Source: Flavobacterium sp. YO12 (lineage in GTDB: Bacteria; Bacteroidota; Bacteroidia; Flavobacteriales; Flavobacteriaceae). Taken from it: a stretch of 64,000 nucleotides of DNA. The notes beneath the pieces were generated by a model. The model was given only the letters and a program-made list of their open reading frames with translations, searched no databases and was not told the origin of the DNA. Location of the stretch: positions 1 through 64,000 of the forward strand of contig NZ_NRQU01000022.1 in NCBI RefSeq assembly GCF_004119495.1. Direction: 5' to 3'. Positions within the stretch are counted from its first letter, which is position 1. Each line of letters begins with the position of its first letter. Shown in pieces: positions 7,732 to 18,022 of this stretch. Position numbers and translations under genes: made by a program.

Positions 7732-8409
7732 TTAATAATGTGGTTTAAGTTTTCGAACGAAACTTTCTAACTCTCCATTGTTTTTTAAAATAGGACCATG
7801 TCCAAAACAAAGTATTTTAGGTTTTAAAGCGGCTAATTTTAAGGCGGATTTTCTATTCGTTTCTTTATCAGAGGTAAATAACTGCGGCGGTTCGTGTAAG
7901 CCGACTTTTGTTGTCAAAAGGTTCATATTTGTCATTACATCACCCACAATTAAAACGCCATCATTTTCTCTAAAAAAGGATAAATGTCCGCTGGAATGCC
8001 CTGGAGTTTCAATAACTGTGAATCCGCCAATTTTATCGCCTTCTTTTAAAGTTTCATAAACGTGATGCCCTTTTCCTGCCCAGAATTGTTTTTGAAATTT
8101 CGGAATAAAATGATTCGGATTTGGATATTCGAAAATTACATTTCCATTTTCTGCAGCAGTCTTTTCAGGTTTACTGCATAAAAGAGGAATATTTAGCGTT
8201 TCGCAGATTACTTTACTGCTTCCCTGATGATCTGCATGTGCGTGAGTCAAGGCGTGTTTGGTTATCGTTTTATCTTTTAGAGCTTTTAGAATTATGTTGG
8301 CAGAACTTCGAATTCCGGCATCAATCAAAACATCTTCAATTATATAACAATTGATAGCATTTCGAGGAAACAATGGAATTTGGTAAACGTCTTTGGCAAT
8401 ATTTTTCAT
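7732..8409 (-). CDS. MBL-fold metallo-hydrolase
   Basis: Cytoplasmic metallo-beta-lactamase-fold hydrolase of 225 residues. The metal-binding motif THAHADH is at residues 55-61; the later ligand region is ETPGHSSGHLSFF and GDVMTNMN, and the final His lies in CFGHGP. The short form without extra domains is typical of glyoxalase-II-like or general MBL hydrolases, so the substrate is open. It is transcribed towards the duplicated secreted genes and stands 59 bases downstream of the Crp/Fnr regulator gene. Confidence 0.8.
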   Translation of the reverse strand: MKNIAKDVYQIPLFPRNAINCYIIEDVLIDAGIRSSANIILKALKDKTITKHALTHAHADHQGSSKVICETLNIPLLCSKPEKTAAENGNVIFEYPNPNHFIPKFQKQFWAGKGHHVYETLKEGDKIGGFTVIETPGHSSGHLSFFRENDGVLIVGDVMTNMNLLTTKVGLHEPPQLFTSDKETNRKSALKLAALKPKILCFGHGPILKNNGELESFVRKLKPHY

Positions 8410-8468
8410 TTCTTGAATTTTATATTGACAAAGATTTGAATTTGGTTTCTTAATCTACTTGATAAATG

Positions 8469-9041
8469 TTAAGAAATACTTTGGCGAATTCTACTCAAAG
8501 ATTCTGGCGTAATTCCAAGAAAGGAAGCTATATAAATCAATGGAGTGCGCTGGATTATTTTGGCTGGAGCCGAAGCTAAAAAAGTCTGGTATTTTTCTTT
8601 TGCCGGAATCATTTGGAGTTTTAGAACACGATCAGCCATACACAAGTAATTTTGTTCTGCTAAAATTCTTCCGACACGTTCCCAATTTGGAATTTCGTGA
8701 TACAGAAACTGCATTTTTTCGAAAGTGATCGAAAGTACTTCGCAATCTTCTATACATTGAATATTCTCAAAAGAAACAGATTGATTAATGAAACTGGAAT
8801 ACGAAGCGATAAAACCTTCATCGCAGCTTAAATAAGTTGTGATTTCTTTTCCATCTTTCAGATAATAAACTCGTGCTAAACCTTCAACAATAAAGAAAAT
8901 CTTATTGCTGATTTTTCCCATTGACGAAAGATATTCTTTAGCATTAAAACTTTCATATTCAAAACAAGAATCGATCTTTTCGATTTCATTTTCAGAAAAC
9001 GAAGCGATTGATAGTATTTGTTTTTGTAATTCAGCATTCAT
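8469..9041 (-). CDS. Crp/Fnr family transcriptional regulator
   Basis: A 190-residue one-component regulator. The N-terminal part (about 15-115) is a cyclic-nucleotide-binding-like beta-roll (NKIFFIVEGLARVYYLKDGK). The C-terminal helix-turn-helix includes PLIYIASFLGITPESLSRIR at the very end. The typical cAMP-contacting RS residues are not evident, so the ligand is unknown. Flavobacterial proteins of this short type often stand alone next to housekeeping genes. The gene begins 3 bases after the HAD phosphatase gene ends, so the two are probably on one transcript. Confidence 0.85.
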   Translation of the reverse strand: MNAELQKQILSIASFSENEIEKIDSCFEYESFNAKEYLSSMGKISNKIFFIVEGLARVYYLKDGKEITTYLSCDEGFIASYSSFINQSVSFENIQCIEDCEVLSITFEKMQFLYHEIPNWERVGRILAEQNYLCMADRVLKLQMIPAKEKYQTFLASAPAKIIQRTPLIYIASFLGITPESLSRIRQSIS

Positions 9042-9044
9042 GAT

Positions 9045-9692
9045 TTATAATATCTCGATTAATTCCGAAGCATTATTAATAACCAATTTTGCGCCGCTGG
9101 TTTTCAATTCTTCTTCGGTTCTGTAACCCCACGAAACACCAACAGGAAACATATTAGCATTTACTGCCGTTTGCATATCAATATCTGAGTCTCCTACAAA
9201 CAGAATTTCTTCAGGTTTTAAATTCCAGTTTTTGCTTATTTCTACAGCCTCAAACGGATTCGGTTTTTTAAGTTCTTCGGTGCTTAAACCAACTGCGGTA
9301 TCAAAATAATTTGGAAATATTTCAGAGGCTATTTTCTTTGTCAATTCATCAGCTTTGTTGGAGAAAACTGCCATTTTGATGTTTTGCGAAGTCAGATTTT
9401 CTAATAGTTCGACAATGCCTTCGTATGGTTTTGTTTTCAATGTGCAGATTTCACGATATTCGTTAATCATGCATTCAAAACAAATTTCAATCTGATCGTC
9501 AGAATTGTTTGTTGAAGGAAGTGCTTTACTAACAAGATTTCGTAAACCGCTTCCGATAAAATATTGATAGGTATCGTAAGTGTGTGTTGGGTAATTTAGA
9601 CTTTCAAGGACGGTATTCATTGCATCTGAAATATCGTGCAGTGAATCGACTAGTGTTCCGTCTAAATCAAAAATAATTCCTTTAAATTTCAT
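9045..9692 (-). CDS. HAD-family hydrolase, phosphoglycolate phosphatase-like
   Basis: A haloacid-dehalogenase-superfamily phosphatase, 215 residues. Motif I is FDLDGTLVDS with nucleophile Asp9 and acid/base Asp11; a four-helix cap follows (type C1). Motif II is VFSNKAD, motif III includes KKPNP, and motif IV is FVGDSDIDMQTA. The pattern matches Gph/PGP-like phosphatases, but substrate choice in this superfamily is poorly predictable. It lies between an HI0933-type flavoprotein gene (6 bases) and a Crp/Fnr gene (3 bases), so a three-gene transcript is likely. Confidence 0.85.
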   Translation of the reverse strand: MKFKGIIFDLDGTLVDSLHDISDAMNTVLESLNYPTHTYDTYQYFIGSGLRNLVSKALPSTNNSDDQIEICFECMINEYREICTLKTKPYEGIVELLENLTSQNIKMAVFSNKADELTKKIASEIFPNYFDTAVGLSTEELKKPNPFEAVEISKNWNLKPEEILFVGDSDIDMQTAVNANMFPVGVSWGYRTEEELKTSGAKLVINNASELIEIL

Positions 9693-9698
9693 TTTGTA

Positions 9699-10907
9699 TT
9701 AAATATTTTGAGCCAGAATAAACCCGCTTGTCCAGGCGTTCTGAAAATTAAATCCGCCTGTAATAGCGTCGATATTTACAATTTCACCAGCAAAATAAAG
9801 GTTTTCGTGAATTTTGCTTTCCATTGTTTTAAAGTTGATTTCCTTTAAATCGATTCCGCCAGCTGTTACAAATTCTTCTTTAAAGGTACTTTTTCCGTTG
9901 ACTTTAAATTCGGCTTTTGTTAATTGTGAAGTTAGATTCTGCAATTGAATTTTAGATAAATCGGCCCATTTCGTCTCAGAATCAATTCCCGAAGCCAAAA
10001 CCAAACTTTCCCATAAACGATTCGGAAAGTCAAAAGGAGATTTTTTTGAAACCGCTTTTTTAGCGTTTTCCTGTTTCAAGTCTTTTAGGATCTTTTCTGC
10101 ATCTTCTGTATCAAGATCATTTAACCAATTGACGAAAATGGTAAATTGATAATTTTTGTCGTGCAGAATGCGTGCGCCCCAAGCAGAAAGTTTTAAAATC
10201 GCTGGACCGCTCATTCCCCAATGTGTGATTAACAAAGGCCCTGTTGATTCCAGTTTAGTATCTTTTACGTATACGGTAACTTGTGCGGCAACGCCTGGTA
10301 ATTCTTTAATTCTAGAATCTTTGATATTAAAAGTAAATAGGGAAGGAACTGGGCTTACAATAGCGTGTCCTTGCTCCTGAAGCATTTCCCATATTTTTGG
10401 GTTGCTTCCTGTTGCCATGACTAATTTTTCGGCAGCGAAATTGTCAGTTTGTGTATCGATTTTCCAGTGATTTTCTTTTTTAAAAATCGATTGAACACTT
10501 TGTCCAGTCAGCACTTTTATACCTAGTTTTTCGGTTGCTTTTAGGAAACAATCTATTATGGTTTGTGATGAATTAGAAACAGGAAACATTCTGCCGTCTT
10601 CTTCTATTTTTAATTCTACGCCATGTTTTTCGAACCATTCGATCGTATCACCTGAACAAAATTGATGAAAAGGCCCGCGAAGTTCTTTTTCTCCTCTTGG
10701 ATAAAATTTAACCAATTCGTTGGGCTCAAAACAAGCGTGCGTAACGTTGCATCGTCCGCCGCCAGAAACGCGGACTTTAGAAAGAACTTCTTTTCCTCTT
10801 TCTAAAATGGCAATTTTTAGTTTCGGATTTTTCTCTGCAATATTAATCGCAGTAAAAAAACCTGCAGCGCCTCCGCCAACGATGATTATGTCGAAATTTT
10901 TGATCAT
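9699..10907 (-). CDS. NAD(P)/FAD-dependent oxidoreductase, HI0933/BaiN-like family
   Basis: A flavoprotein of about 402 residues. The N-terminal Rossmann dinucleotide-binding motif IIIVGGGAAGFF is at residues 7-18, followed by the family blocks KVRVSGGGRCNVTHA and ITHWGMSGPAILKLSAWGA, and the C-terminal FAD contact YFAGEIVNIDAITGGFNFQNAW. The reaction of most members is unknown; related proteins reduce bile-acid or other enoate substrates. I start it at the ATG at 10907 (MIKNFDIIIV). The frame extends 12 codons further to 10943, but that part lies in a palindromic repeat and is not conserved-looking. Confidence 0.88.
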   Translation of the reverse strand: MIKNFDIIIVGGGAAGFFTAINIAEKNPKLKIAILERGKEVLSKVRVSGGGRCNVTHACFEPNELVKFYPRGEKELRGPFHQFCSGDTIEWFEKHGVELKIEEDGRMFPVSNSSQTIIDCFLKATEKLGIKVLTGQSVQSIFKKENHWKIDTQTDNFAAEKLVMATGSNPKIWEMLQEQGHAIVSPVPSLFTFNIKDSRIKELPGVAAQVTVYVKDTKLESTGPLLITHWGMSGPAILKLSAWGARILHDKNYQFTIFVNWLNDLDTEDAEKILKDLKQENAKKAVSKKSPFDFPNRLWESLVLASGIDSETKWADLSKIQLQNLTSQLTKAEFKVNGKSTFKEEFVTAGGIDLKEINFKTMESKIHENLYFAGEIVNIDAITGGFNFQNAWTSGFILAQNI

Positions 10908-10917
10908 ATTTTTTTGG

Positions 10918-11098
10918 TTGCCACGAATTTCTCGAATTGGCACTAATTTTTCTTTTCGCCACGAATTTGCTTTGCCTATTCGCTATCGCCCGAGTCACAA
11001 ATCTCGACGAATTATTTTATCCTATTTAAATTTGTGAAAATTTGTGTAATTCGTGGCAAACAAATCTGTGCTAATCCTTCAATCTGTGGCTATTTTTT
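10918..11098. repeat. Palindromic repeat, copy A (gccacgaatt family with GC-rich core)
   Basis: TTGCCACGAATT (10918-10929) pairs exactly with AATTCGTGGCAA (11048-11059). Further out, the half-site AATCTGTGGCTA (11080-11092) matches other copies in the window. Between the arms lies a 30-nt GC-rich core in reverse orientation (10967-10996). No coding frame is credible here; the element separates the HI0933-type gene from the GDPD gene. Confidence 0.8.
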
Positions 11099-11102
11099 AC
11101 GT

Positions 11103-11780
11103 TTATATTTTGTCTGGATTATCAGAGATAATTCCGTTTATGTTATAACTTTTCATTTCTTGAATGTCTTTTTCTGTGTTTACAGTCCAAGGAAAAACTA
11201 AGAATCCTTTTTCTTGAATTTCCTGTACATTTTCTGTGTTTAATAGCTGAAAATCAGGATTAATAGCTTTTGCTTTGATTTTTTCGGCGAAAGCCAAAGC
11301 TGTCTCAAGATTTTCTTCTGTTAAAACACCAATTTGGATATTTGGATTTAGGTTTGAAGTTTCCTGCAGCATATTCCAATCAAAACTTGAAACGATGAAA
11401 TTATTGTAATTCCAGTTTTTTTCTGAAATGTATTCCTCAATTAATGCAACAACTTTAGGTGCAGTTCCTAACCCTTTTAATTCGATATTGATCAGACATT
11501 TTTTGTCGACCAAATCAAAAACTTCATTTAAAGTTGGGATTTGATATTTCCCATCAATCAGAAATGATTTTAATTCAGCTAAAGAATAATTATTAACTAA
11601 ACCTTTTCCGTTAGTGGTTCTGTCAATGGTTTCGTCATGAATTACTATAATATGTCCGTCAGCGCTTACATGAACATCAAGTTCAATTCCGTCTGAATTT
11701 AAGTCTAAGGCTTTTTGGAAAGCTTGTAAAGTATTTTCAGGTTCGTAGGCTTTGGCGCCTCGATGTGCGATCTTGAGCAT
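11103..11780 (-). CDS. Glycerophosphodiester phosphodiesterase family protein
   Basis: Hydrolyses glycerophosphodiesters to glycerol 3-phosphate and an alcohol. It is a TIM-barrel protein of about 225 residues. The catalytic His is in IAHRGAKAYEPENT near the N-terminus, the metal ligands are in DGIELDVHVSADGHIIVIHD, and the IELKG block follows. There is no signal peptide, so it acts in the cytoplasm, unlike GlpQ. I start it at the ATG at 11780 (MLKIAHRG). The same frame stays open for 17 codons upstream, but these Arg/Leu-rich codons are made of the cgcaaaggtcgcaaag repeat and are not part of the family. Confidence 0.9.
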   Translation of the reverse strand: MLKIAHRGAKAYEPENTLQAFQKALDLNSDGIELDVHVSADGHIIVIHDETIDRTTNGKGLVNNYSLAELKSFLIDGKYQIPTLNEVFDLVDKKCLINIELKGLGTAPKVVALIEEYISEKNWNYNNFIVSSFDWNMLQETSNLNPNIQIGVLTEENLETALAFAEKIKAKAINPDFQLLNTENVQEIQEKGFLVFPWTVNTEKDIQEMKSYNINGIISDNPDKI

Positions 11781-11792
11781 CTGTTGTGAGTT

Positions 11793-11977
11793 TAAGCGCA
11801 AAGGTCGCAAAGTTTTACGCAAAGGTCGCAAGGATTATAAAAAAAGTTAGCCACAGATTATTAGGATTAAAATGATTTTTTTTTCGCCACGACTCGTGCG
11901 ATAGCGAACTGGCGTAGCAATTCCACGAATTTTCACAAATTTAAATATGATAAAATAATTTGTGAAAATTCGTGGCA
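11793..11977. repeat. Palindromic repeat, copy B, with perfect 19-bp arms and GC-rich core
   Basis: It starts with two cgcaaaggtcgcaa units (11793-11833), then TAGCCACAGATTA (11848-11860). A 30-nt core runs 11891-11920. The arms CCACGAATTTTCACAAATT (11923-11941) and AATTTGTGAAAATTCGTGG (11957-11975) are exact reverse complements around a 15-base AT-rich loop. It shares modules with copies A, C and D and fills the spacer between the GDPD and amylase genes. Confidence 0.85.
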
Positions 11978-11992
11978 GATTAATCTTTGCGA

Positions 11993-13654
11993 TTAAATTA
12001 ATTCTAGTAAAACAATATCAAAATCATTGTCGATAATGACTTTTCCGTCAATTACTTCAACTTCTTTATTTGAGTAAGTATCTCTTAATTTAGTTCCATT
12101 TGGGAAGATATCGCCAATAGGAAGTTCTTTTCGGCCTTTTGGTAGATCAACGCCTATAATTACTTTATCTGTAAAAGCACCTTTTGTAAAAATTCTGGAG
12201 AAAGTATAAGGATAGGGATTAATCAGTTTGTGAACGCCTGCACCAACAGCAGGATGGTTTCGTCTAAACTGTCCTAATTTTTGCCAATGCAAAAGTGTTT
12301 TTTGTGTTTCGGGATTGTTTTGAATATCATCCCAATTCATGTTTGAACGTAAAGTTGCGTCGCCTTGAGTTCCTTCAATAACTAAAGATCTTGCCGATTC
12401 GTCTCCATAATAAACTTGAGACATTCCTGGTGAGAGTAATAATTTAGTTCCTGCTTCGATGCTTTTTGTTCGGTTCGCATCAAAAGGTTGTCCGTCGTCG
12501 TGAGAAGACATATAATTAAGGACAGAATATCCTTTTAAGTTATTGTTTAAAGCATTGGAATATTTCGAAAATAAACCTTCATAATCGTTTTGGGCTGCAT
12601 TCCATTTGAACTCAAAGTTGATCATGCTGTTGAAACCATTCTGAAAATAATTAACTTTTCGATCTCCAAAATCATAATCCTGCCCGCCGCTTATTCCGTA
12701 ACCGTAAACTTCAGCGATTGTATAAAACGGATTTTGATCTAAAACTTCTTTTGGATGGTTTTTCTTCCATGTTTCGAATGCATAATCACATTCTTTTTTA
12801 AAATCCGCCCAGACATTTTCATCTGTATGTTTTACTGTATCTCCACGATAGCCGTCAACTCCAAATTCTAGAATGTAATCGGTAAGCCATTTTATAATGT
12901 AATATTTTGGTGTTTTTGGATAACCTGTTCTTTTAAAGAATTCATTTAATGATGTAATTTCTTTTTCGTAACGGCCTTCTTTTTTCCATTTTTCGATTAA
13001 TAAAGGAGGCAATTCAACTTCCTGTACACTTTCAGTTCTTACATCTGGAAGATTGTCCACCAAAGTACACATGGTTGTGTTTTCGAACGATTTGTAATCG
13101 CAGACAACGCCTGTTCTTACCCAATCAGACGGCCAAACAGGATCTTCTGGAGTTACCGGTCCCGTGTGATTAATTACTCCGTCAAGAATGATTCTGATGC
13201 CTTTTTCGTGTGCTTTTTTTACCAGTTTAGCCAAGTCTTCTTTGGTTCCGAAGTTTGGATCGAGAGCTGTCCAATCTTTTGCCCAATAGCCATGATAGCC
13301 GTAACTAAGACCCGTTCCTTCATCAACGCCATCGTGGATTTGTTCAACAATCGGCGTAAGCCAAATGGCATTTATTCCTAGTTTTTCAAAATATCCTGAT
13401 TCGATTTTTTTGGTAATTCCGATGATATCACCGCCTTCAAATCCACGTAATTTTCCGGGAGTTTTGGTTCGGTTAAAATTGACGTCGTTGGAAGTATCTC
13501 CGTTGTAAAAACGATCTGTAAGTAAAAAATAAACATTTGCTCCTTCCCAAACGAAAGGTGTTTTCGAAGTATTATTCATTGTAACTGATTTTGAGCCAGA
13601 ACAACTCATTGTTAAGTATACTAAAGATAAAAAAAGGAAAGTATATTTTTTCAT
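11993..13654 (-). CDS. GH13 alpha-amylase family lipoprotein
   Basis: A glycoside hydrolase of clan GH-H that acts on alpha-1,4-glucans, about 553 residues. The lipoprotein signal MKKYTFLFLSLVYLTMSC places the lipid-bearing Cys at residue 18 when the start is the ATG at 13654; the frame opens 13 codons earlier, in less plausible sequence. GH13 regions: ILDGVINHTG (I), GVDGYRGDTVKHTD with the nucleophile Asp near 272 (II), TIAEVYGYG with the acid/base Glu near 315 (III), and MSSHDDGQPF (IV). A membrane-anchored amylase in this locus is the positional counterpart of SusG, but the architecture differs and its membrane side is not known. It is last in the leftward gene series of the starch locus. 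Confidence 0.88.
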   Translation of the reverse strand: MKKYTFLFLSLVYLTMSCSGSKSVTMNNTSKTPFVWEGANVYFLLTDRFYNGDTSNDVNFNRTKTPGKLRGFEGGDIIGITKKIESGYFEKLGINAIWLTPIVEQIHDGVDEGTGLSYGYHGYWAKDWTALDPNFGTKEDLAKLVKKAHEKGIRIILDGVINHTGPVTPEDPVWPSDWVRTGVVCDYKSFENTTMCTLVDNLPDVRTESVQEVELPPLLIEKWKKEGRYEKEITSLNEFFKRTGYPKTPKYYIIKWLTDYILEFGVDGYRGDTVKHTDENVWADFKKECDYAFETWKKNHPKEVLDQNPFYTIAEVYGYGISGGQDYDFGDRKVNYFQNGFNSMINFEFKWNAAQNDYEGLFSKYSNALNNNLKGYSVLNYMSSHDDGQPFDANRTKSIEAGTKLLLSPGMSQVYYGDESARSLVIEGTQGDATLRSNMNWDDIQNNPETQKTLLHWQKLGQFRRNHPAVGAGVHKLINPYPYTFSRIFTKGAFTDKVIIGVDLPKGRKELPIGDIFPNGTKLRDTYSNKEVEVIDGKVIIDNDFDIVLLELI

Positions 13655-13686
13655 TATTTGGGAAATTTTAAACATGTTGAAAAAAA

Positions 13687-13862
13687 TAGCCACAGATTAA
13701 AAAGATTTAAAGGATTTTTTTCTTTTGCCACGAATTTCGCGAATTCCACTAATTCAAATATGATAAATAAATTCGTGGAAATTCGTGTAATTTGTGGCAG
13801 ACAAAATCTGTGTTAATCTGTGTAATCTGTGGCTAAAAACCTTTGCGGACTTTGCGGTTAAG
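13687..13862. repeat. Palindromic repeat, copy C (without the GC-rich core)
   Basis: The outer arms TAGCCACAGATTA (13687-13699) and TAATCTGTGGCTA (13823-13835) are perfect reverse complements. The inner arms TGCCACGAATT (13727-13737) and AATTTGTGGCA (13789-13799) pair with one mismatch. The right flank has the tttgcggactttgcggttaa unit seen in copies B and D. It separates the two GH13 genes. No GC-rich core is present, so it may represent an empty form. Confidence 0.8.
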
Positions 13863-13864
13863 CG

Positions 13865-15733
13865 TTATTCCAATTCTAAAACCAAAGCTGATTTTGGTTC
13901 TAAATTAATTTCAGAAGCTAAATCGAATGTTTTTCCTGTGATAACATCTTTTCCAGATTTAAAGTTTTTGATGCTTTCTTTAAAACGGTTTGTTTTTACA
14001 ATCTGTTCTTTTGCATTGTTATTGAAAACTACCATTACGGTTTTAGCATCAGTATATCTGAAATATACATACGTATTGTTTTCTGGAATATAATGTGTCA
14101 TTTTTCCGAAATGAACTGCTTCGTTTGTTTTTCTCCAGTTGAATAATTTCGAACTGAAATCAAAATAAGCTGCCTGTTCTGGAGTTCTTCCTTCTTTTGT
14201 AAAAGCATTGTTTTTGTCGCCAGCCCATCCGCCTGGGAAATCTTGACGAATATCGGCATCTCCGCCCTTGCCTTTATCTCCGCCCATTCCGATTTCTGAA
14301 CCGTAATAGATTTGCGGAATTCCACGAACAGTAGCCAATAATGTCATCGTCAATTTGTATTTTGGTAAATCATATTTAAAATTATGATTTAAACGGTCTG
14401 TGTCATGATTTTCGGCAAAAACCAAAAGATTATTCGTATTTGGATATAGAAAATCCATTGCAAAATTGTTGTAGAATTTAATCAATCCGCTGTCCCAGTT
14501 TGGGGTGTCTTCATTGAAAGCAGAAGCAATCTGACTTTGAAGCGTAAAGTCCATTACACTTGGAAGATTTGAATTATAGTTTTCAATAGCACCAATTTTA
14601 CTGTCTTTCTGCCAAAAAGCTAAATTCGCCTGATTGTGCATCCAGATTTCGCCTACAATATTGAAATTCGGATATTCATCTGTAATGGCTTTCGCCCAAT
14701 TAGCCATCGCAGTTTTATCTGAATAATTATAAGTGTCTACTCTAAATCCGTCCAGATTTGCAAATTCGATCCACCAAATAGCGTTTTGAGTTAAGTATTT
14801 TGCAACCAAAGGATTTCTAAGATTCAAGTCTGGCATTGAAGGAACGAACCATCCATCAACACAAACTTCCTGATCTATTTTTGAAGCATGAATATCTGTA
14901 ATTACTTCGCGTCTGTGATGTGTTTGTGTGAAAGTTTCGAATTGGTTGAACCAAGTTTTAGTTGGAATATCTTTCATCATCCAATGCGTAATTCCCCAGT
15001 GATTCGTCACATAATCCATAACCAGTTTCATGTTCTTTTTGTGCATTTCTGCAGAAAGACGAGCGTAATCATCATTCGTTCCGTATCGCGGATCAATTTT
15101 GTAAACATCAGATTGCCCGTACGTATGATACGAATGCTGTTTGTCGTTGTCTTCGCATAAAGGCGTGCTCCAAATTGTAGTCGCGCCAAGAGAAGAGATA
15201 TAATCTAAGTTTTTGATAATTCCTTCTATGTCTCCACCGTGGCGTCCGCTTGGATCTTGACGATTTCCTTTTTCAGTTAAAGAAGCGTCGCTGTCATTTT
15301 TCGGATTTCCGTTTGCAAAACGATCCGGCATGATTAAGTAAATCAAATCAGAGGCATCGTAACTTTTTCTTTCGGCAGAATTTGCTCTTCTTTCTTTCAG
15401 AACATATTTTTGTTTAAAGGCAATCTTATTATTGTTTTTGAATGAGAAAATCAATTCAGAAGCTTTTACATCTTTTGTGTCAATTGTTACGAAAAGATAA
15501 TTCGGGTTTTCTGTTTTTTCTACATTTTTAATCGCCACATTATTGGAAACTGAAGCTTCGTATTGCGAAATATTTTTTCCATAGAACATAATCTGCAGTT
15601 CCGAATTTTTCATTCCTGCGTACCAAAATGGCGGTTCTACTTTTTGGATTTGCGCTTTCGCGGAAGCGGAAAACAACAAAACCATTAAAACTAATTTATA
15701 GATGAATGATGTTTTTTGGTTTTTCATAGTCAT
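13865..15733 (-). CDS. Periplasmic GH13 neopullulanase/cyclomaltodextrinase, SusA-like
   Basis: Hydrolyses maltodextrins, and probably cyclodextrins or pullulan, in the periplasm. The signal peptide ends near SASAKA (about residue 27). Residues 30-120 (KVEPPFWYAGMKNSELQIMF) fit the N-terminal cyclomaltodextrinase domain. The catalytic barrel shows VMDYVTNHWG (region I), DGFRVDTYNYSD with nucleophile Asp (II), FNIVGEIWMHN with acid/base Glu (III) and FAENHDTDR (IV). A C-terminal beta domain covers the last 80 residues. At 622 residues it has the size of SusA. A second in-frame ATG two codons in (15727) is an equally possible start. It lies between the lipoprotein amylase and the GH97 gene, all leftward. 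Confidence 0.9.
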   Translation of the reverse strand: MTMKNQKTSFIYKLVLMVLLFSASAKAQIQKVEPPFWYAGMKNSELQIMFYGKNISQYEASVSNNVAIKNVEKTENPNYLFVTIDTKDVKASELIFSFKNNNKIAFKQKYVLKERRANSAERKSYDASDLIYLIMPDRFANGNPKNDSDASLTEKGNRQDPSGRHGGDIEGIIKNLDYISSLGATTIWSTPLCEDNDKQHSYHTYGQSDVYKIDPRYGTNDDYARLSAEMHKKNMKLVMDYVTNHWGITHWMMKDIPTKTWFNQFETFTQTHHRREVITDIHASKIDQEVCVDGWFVPSMPDLNLRNPLVAKYLTQNAIWWIEFANLDGFRVDTYNYSDKTAMANWAKAITDEYPNFNIVGEIWMHNQANLAFWQKDSKIGAIENYNSNLPSVMDFTLQSQIASAFNEDTPNWDSGLIKFYNNFAMDFLYPNTNNLLVFAENHDTDRLNHNFKYDLPKYKLTMTLLATVRGIPQIYYGSEIGMGGDKGKGGDADIRQDFPGGWAGDKNNAFTKEGRTPEQAAYFDFSSKLFNWRKTNEAVHFGKMTHYIPENNTYVYFRYTDAKTVMVVFNNNAKEQIVKTNRFKESIKNFKSGKDVITGKTFDLASEINLEPKSALVLELE

Positions 15734-15754
15734 AATAATTATTCTAATTGTCAG

Positions 15755-15822
15755 TCCAAGCGTCCCGAAGCTTCGGGAGAGAACCTATGTGGCATCTCGA
15801 CTTCGCTCGATGTGACAAAAAG
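15755..15822. repeat. GC-rich palindromic spacer element
   Basis: The spacer between the SusA-like and GH97 genes contains the perfect palindrome TCCCGAAGCTTCGGGA and, 30 bases on, CTCGACTTCGCTCGATGTGAC with a short CGA-rich hairpin. Its base composition is far above that of its neighbours. No frame codes here. It looks like a member of an interspersed repeat family, but only one copy is in the window. Confidence 0.55.
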
Positions 15823-15832
15823 TTGTTGATTA

Positions 15833-15875
15833 AAAAAAAGACAAGTAATCTTGGGGGAGAGTTACTTGCCTTTTA
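15833..15875 (-). terminator. Terminator after the GH97 gene
   Basis: Read on the minus strand, AGGCAAGTAA pairs with TTACTTGTCT across a 14-base loop and is followed by a run of eight T. It sits directly after the GH97 stop at 15881, so the SusA-like and lipoprotein amylase genes may be expressed from separate promoters or by readthrough. Confidence 0.75.
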
Positions 15876-15880
15876 AAGAA

Positions 15881-18007
<2,127 letters not shown>

Positions 18008-18022
18008 TTAGAGTATTGTAAT

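Noticed and set aside
10908..10943. Upstream extension of the HI0933-type flavoprotein
   Set aside because: The 12 extra codons consist of a palindromic repeat and precede a perfect family start.
11781..11831. Upstream extension of the GDPD gene (Arg/Leu-rich)
   Set aside because: The codons are made of cgcaaaggtcgcaaag repeat units and have no counterpart in the family.
11793..11833. CRISPR-like short direct repeats
   Set aside because: Only two units with no regular spacers and no cas genes in the window.
15755..15822. Remnant of an insertion sequence
   Set aside because: GC-rich and palindromic, but no transposase fragment or terminal repeats are visible; kept only as a spacer element.
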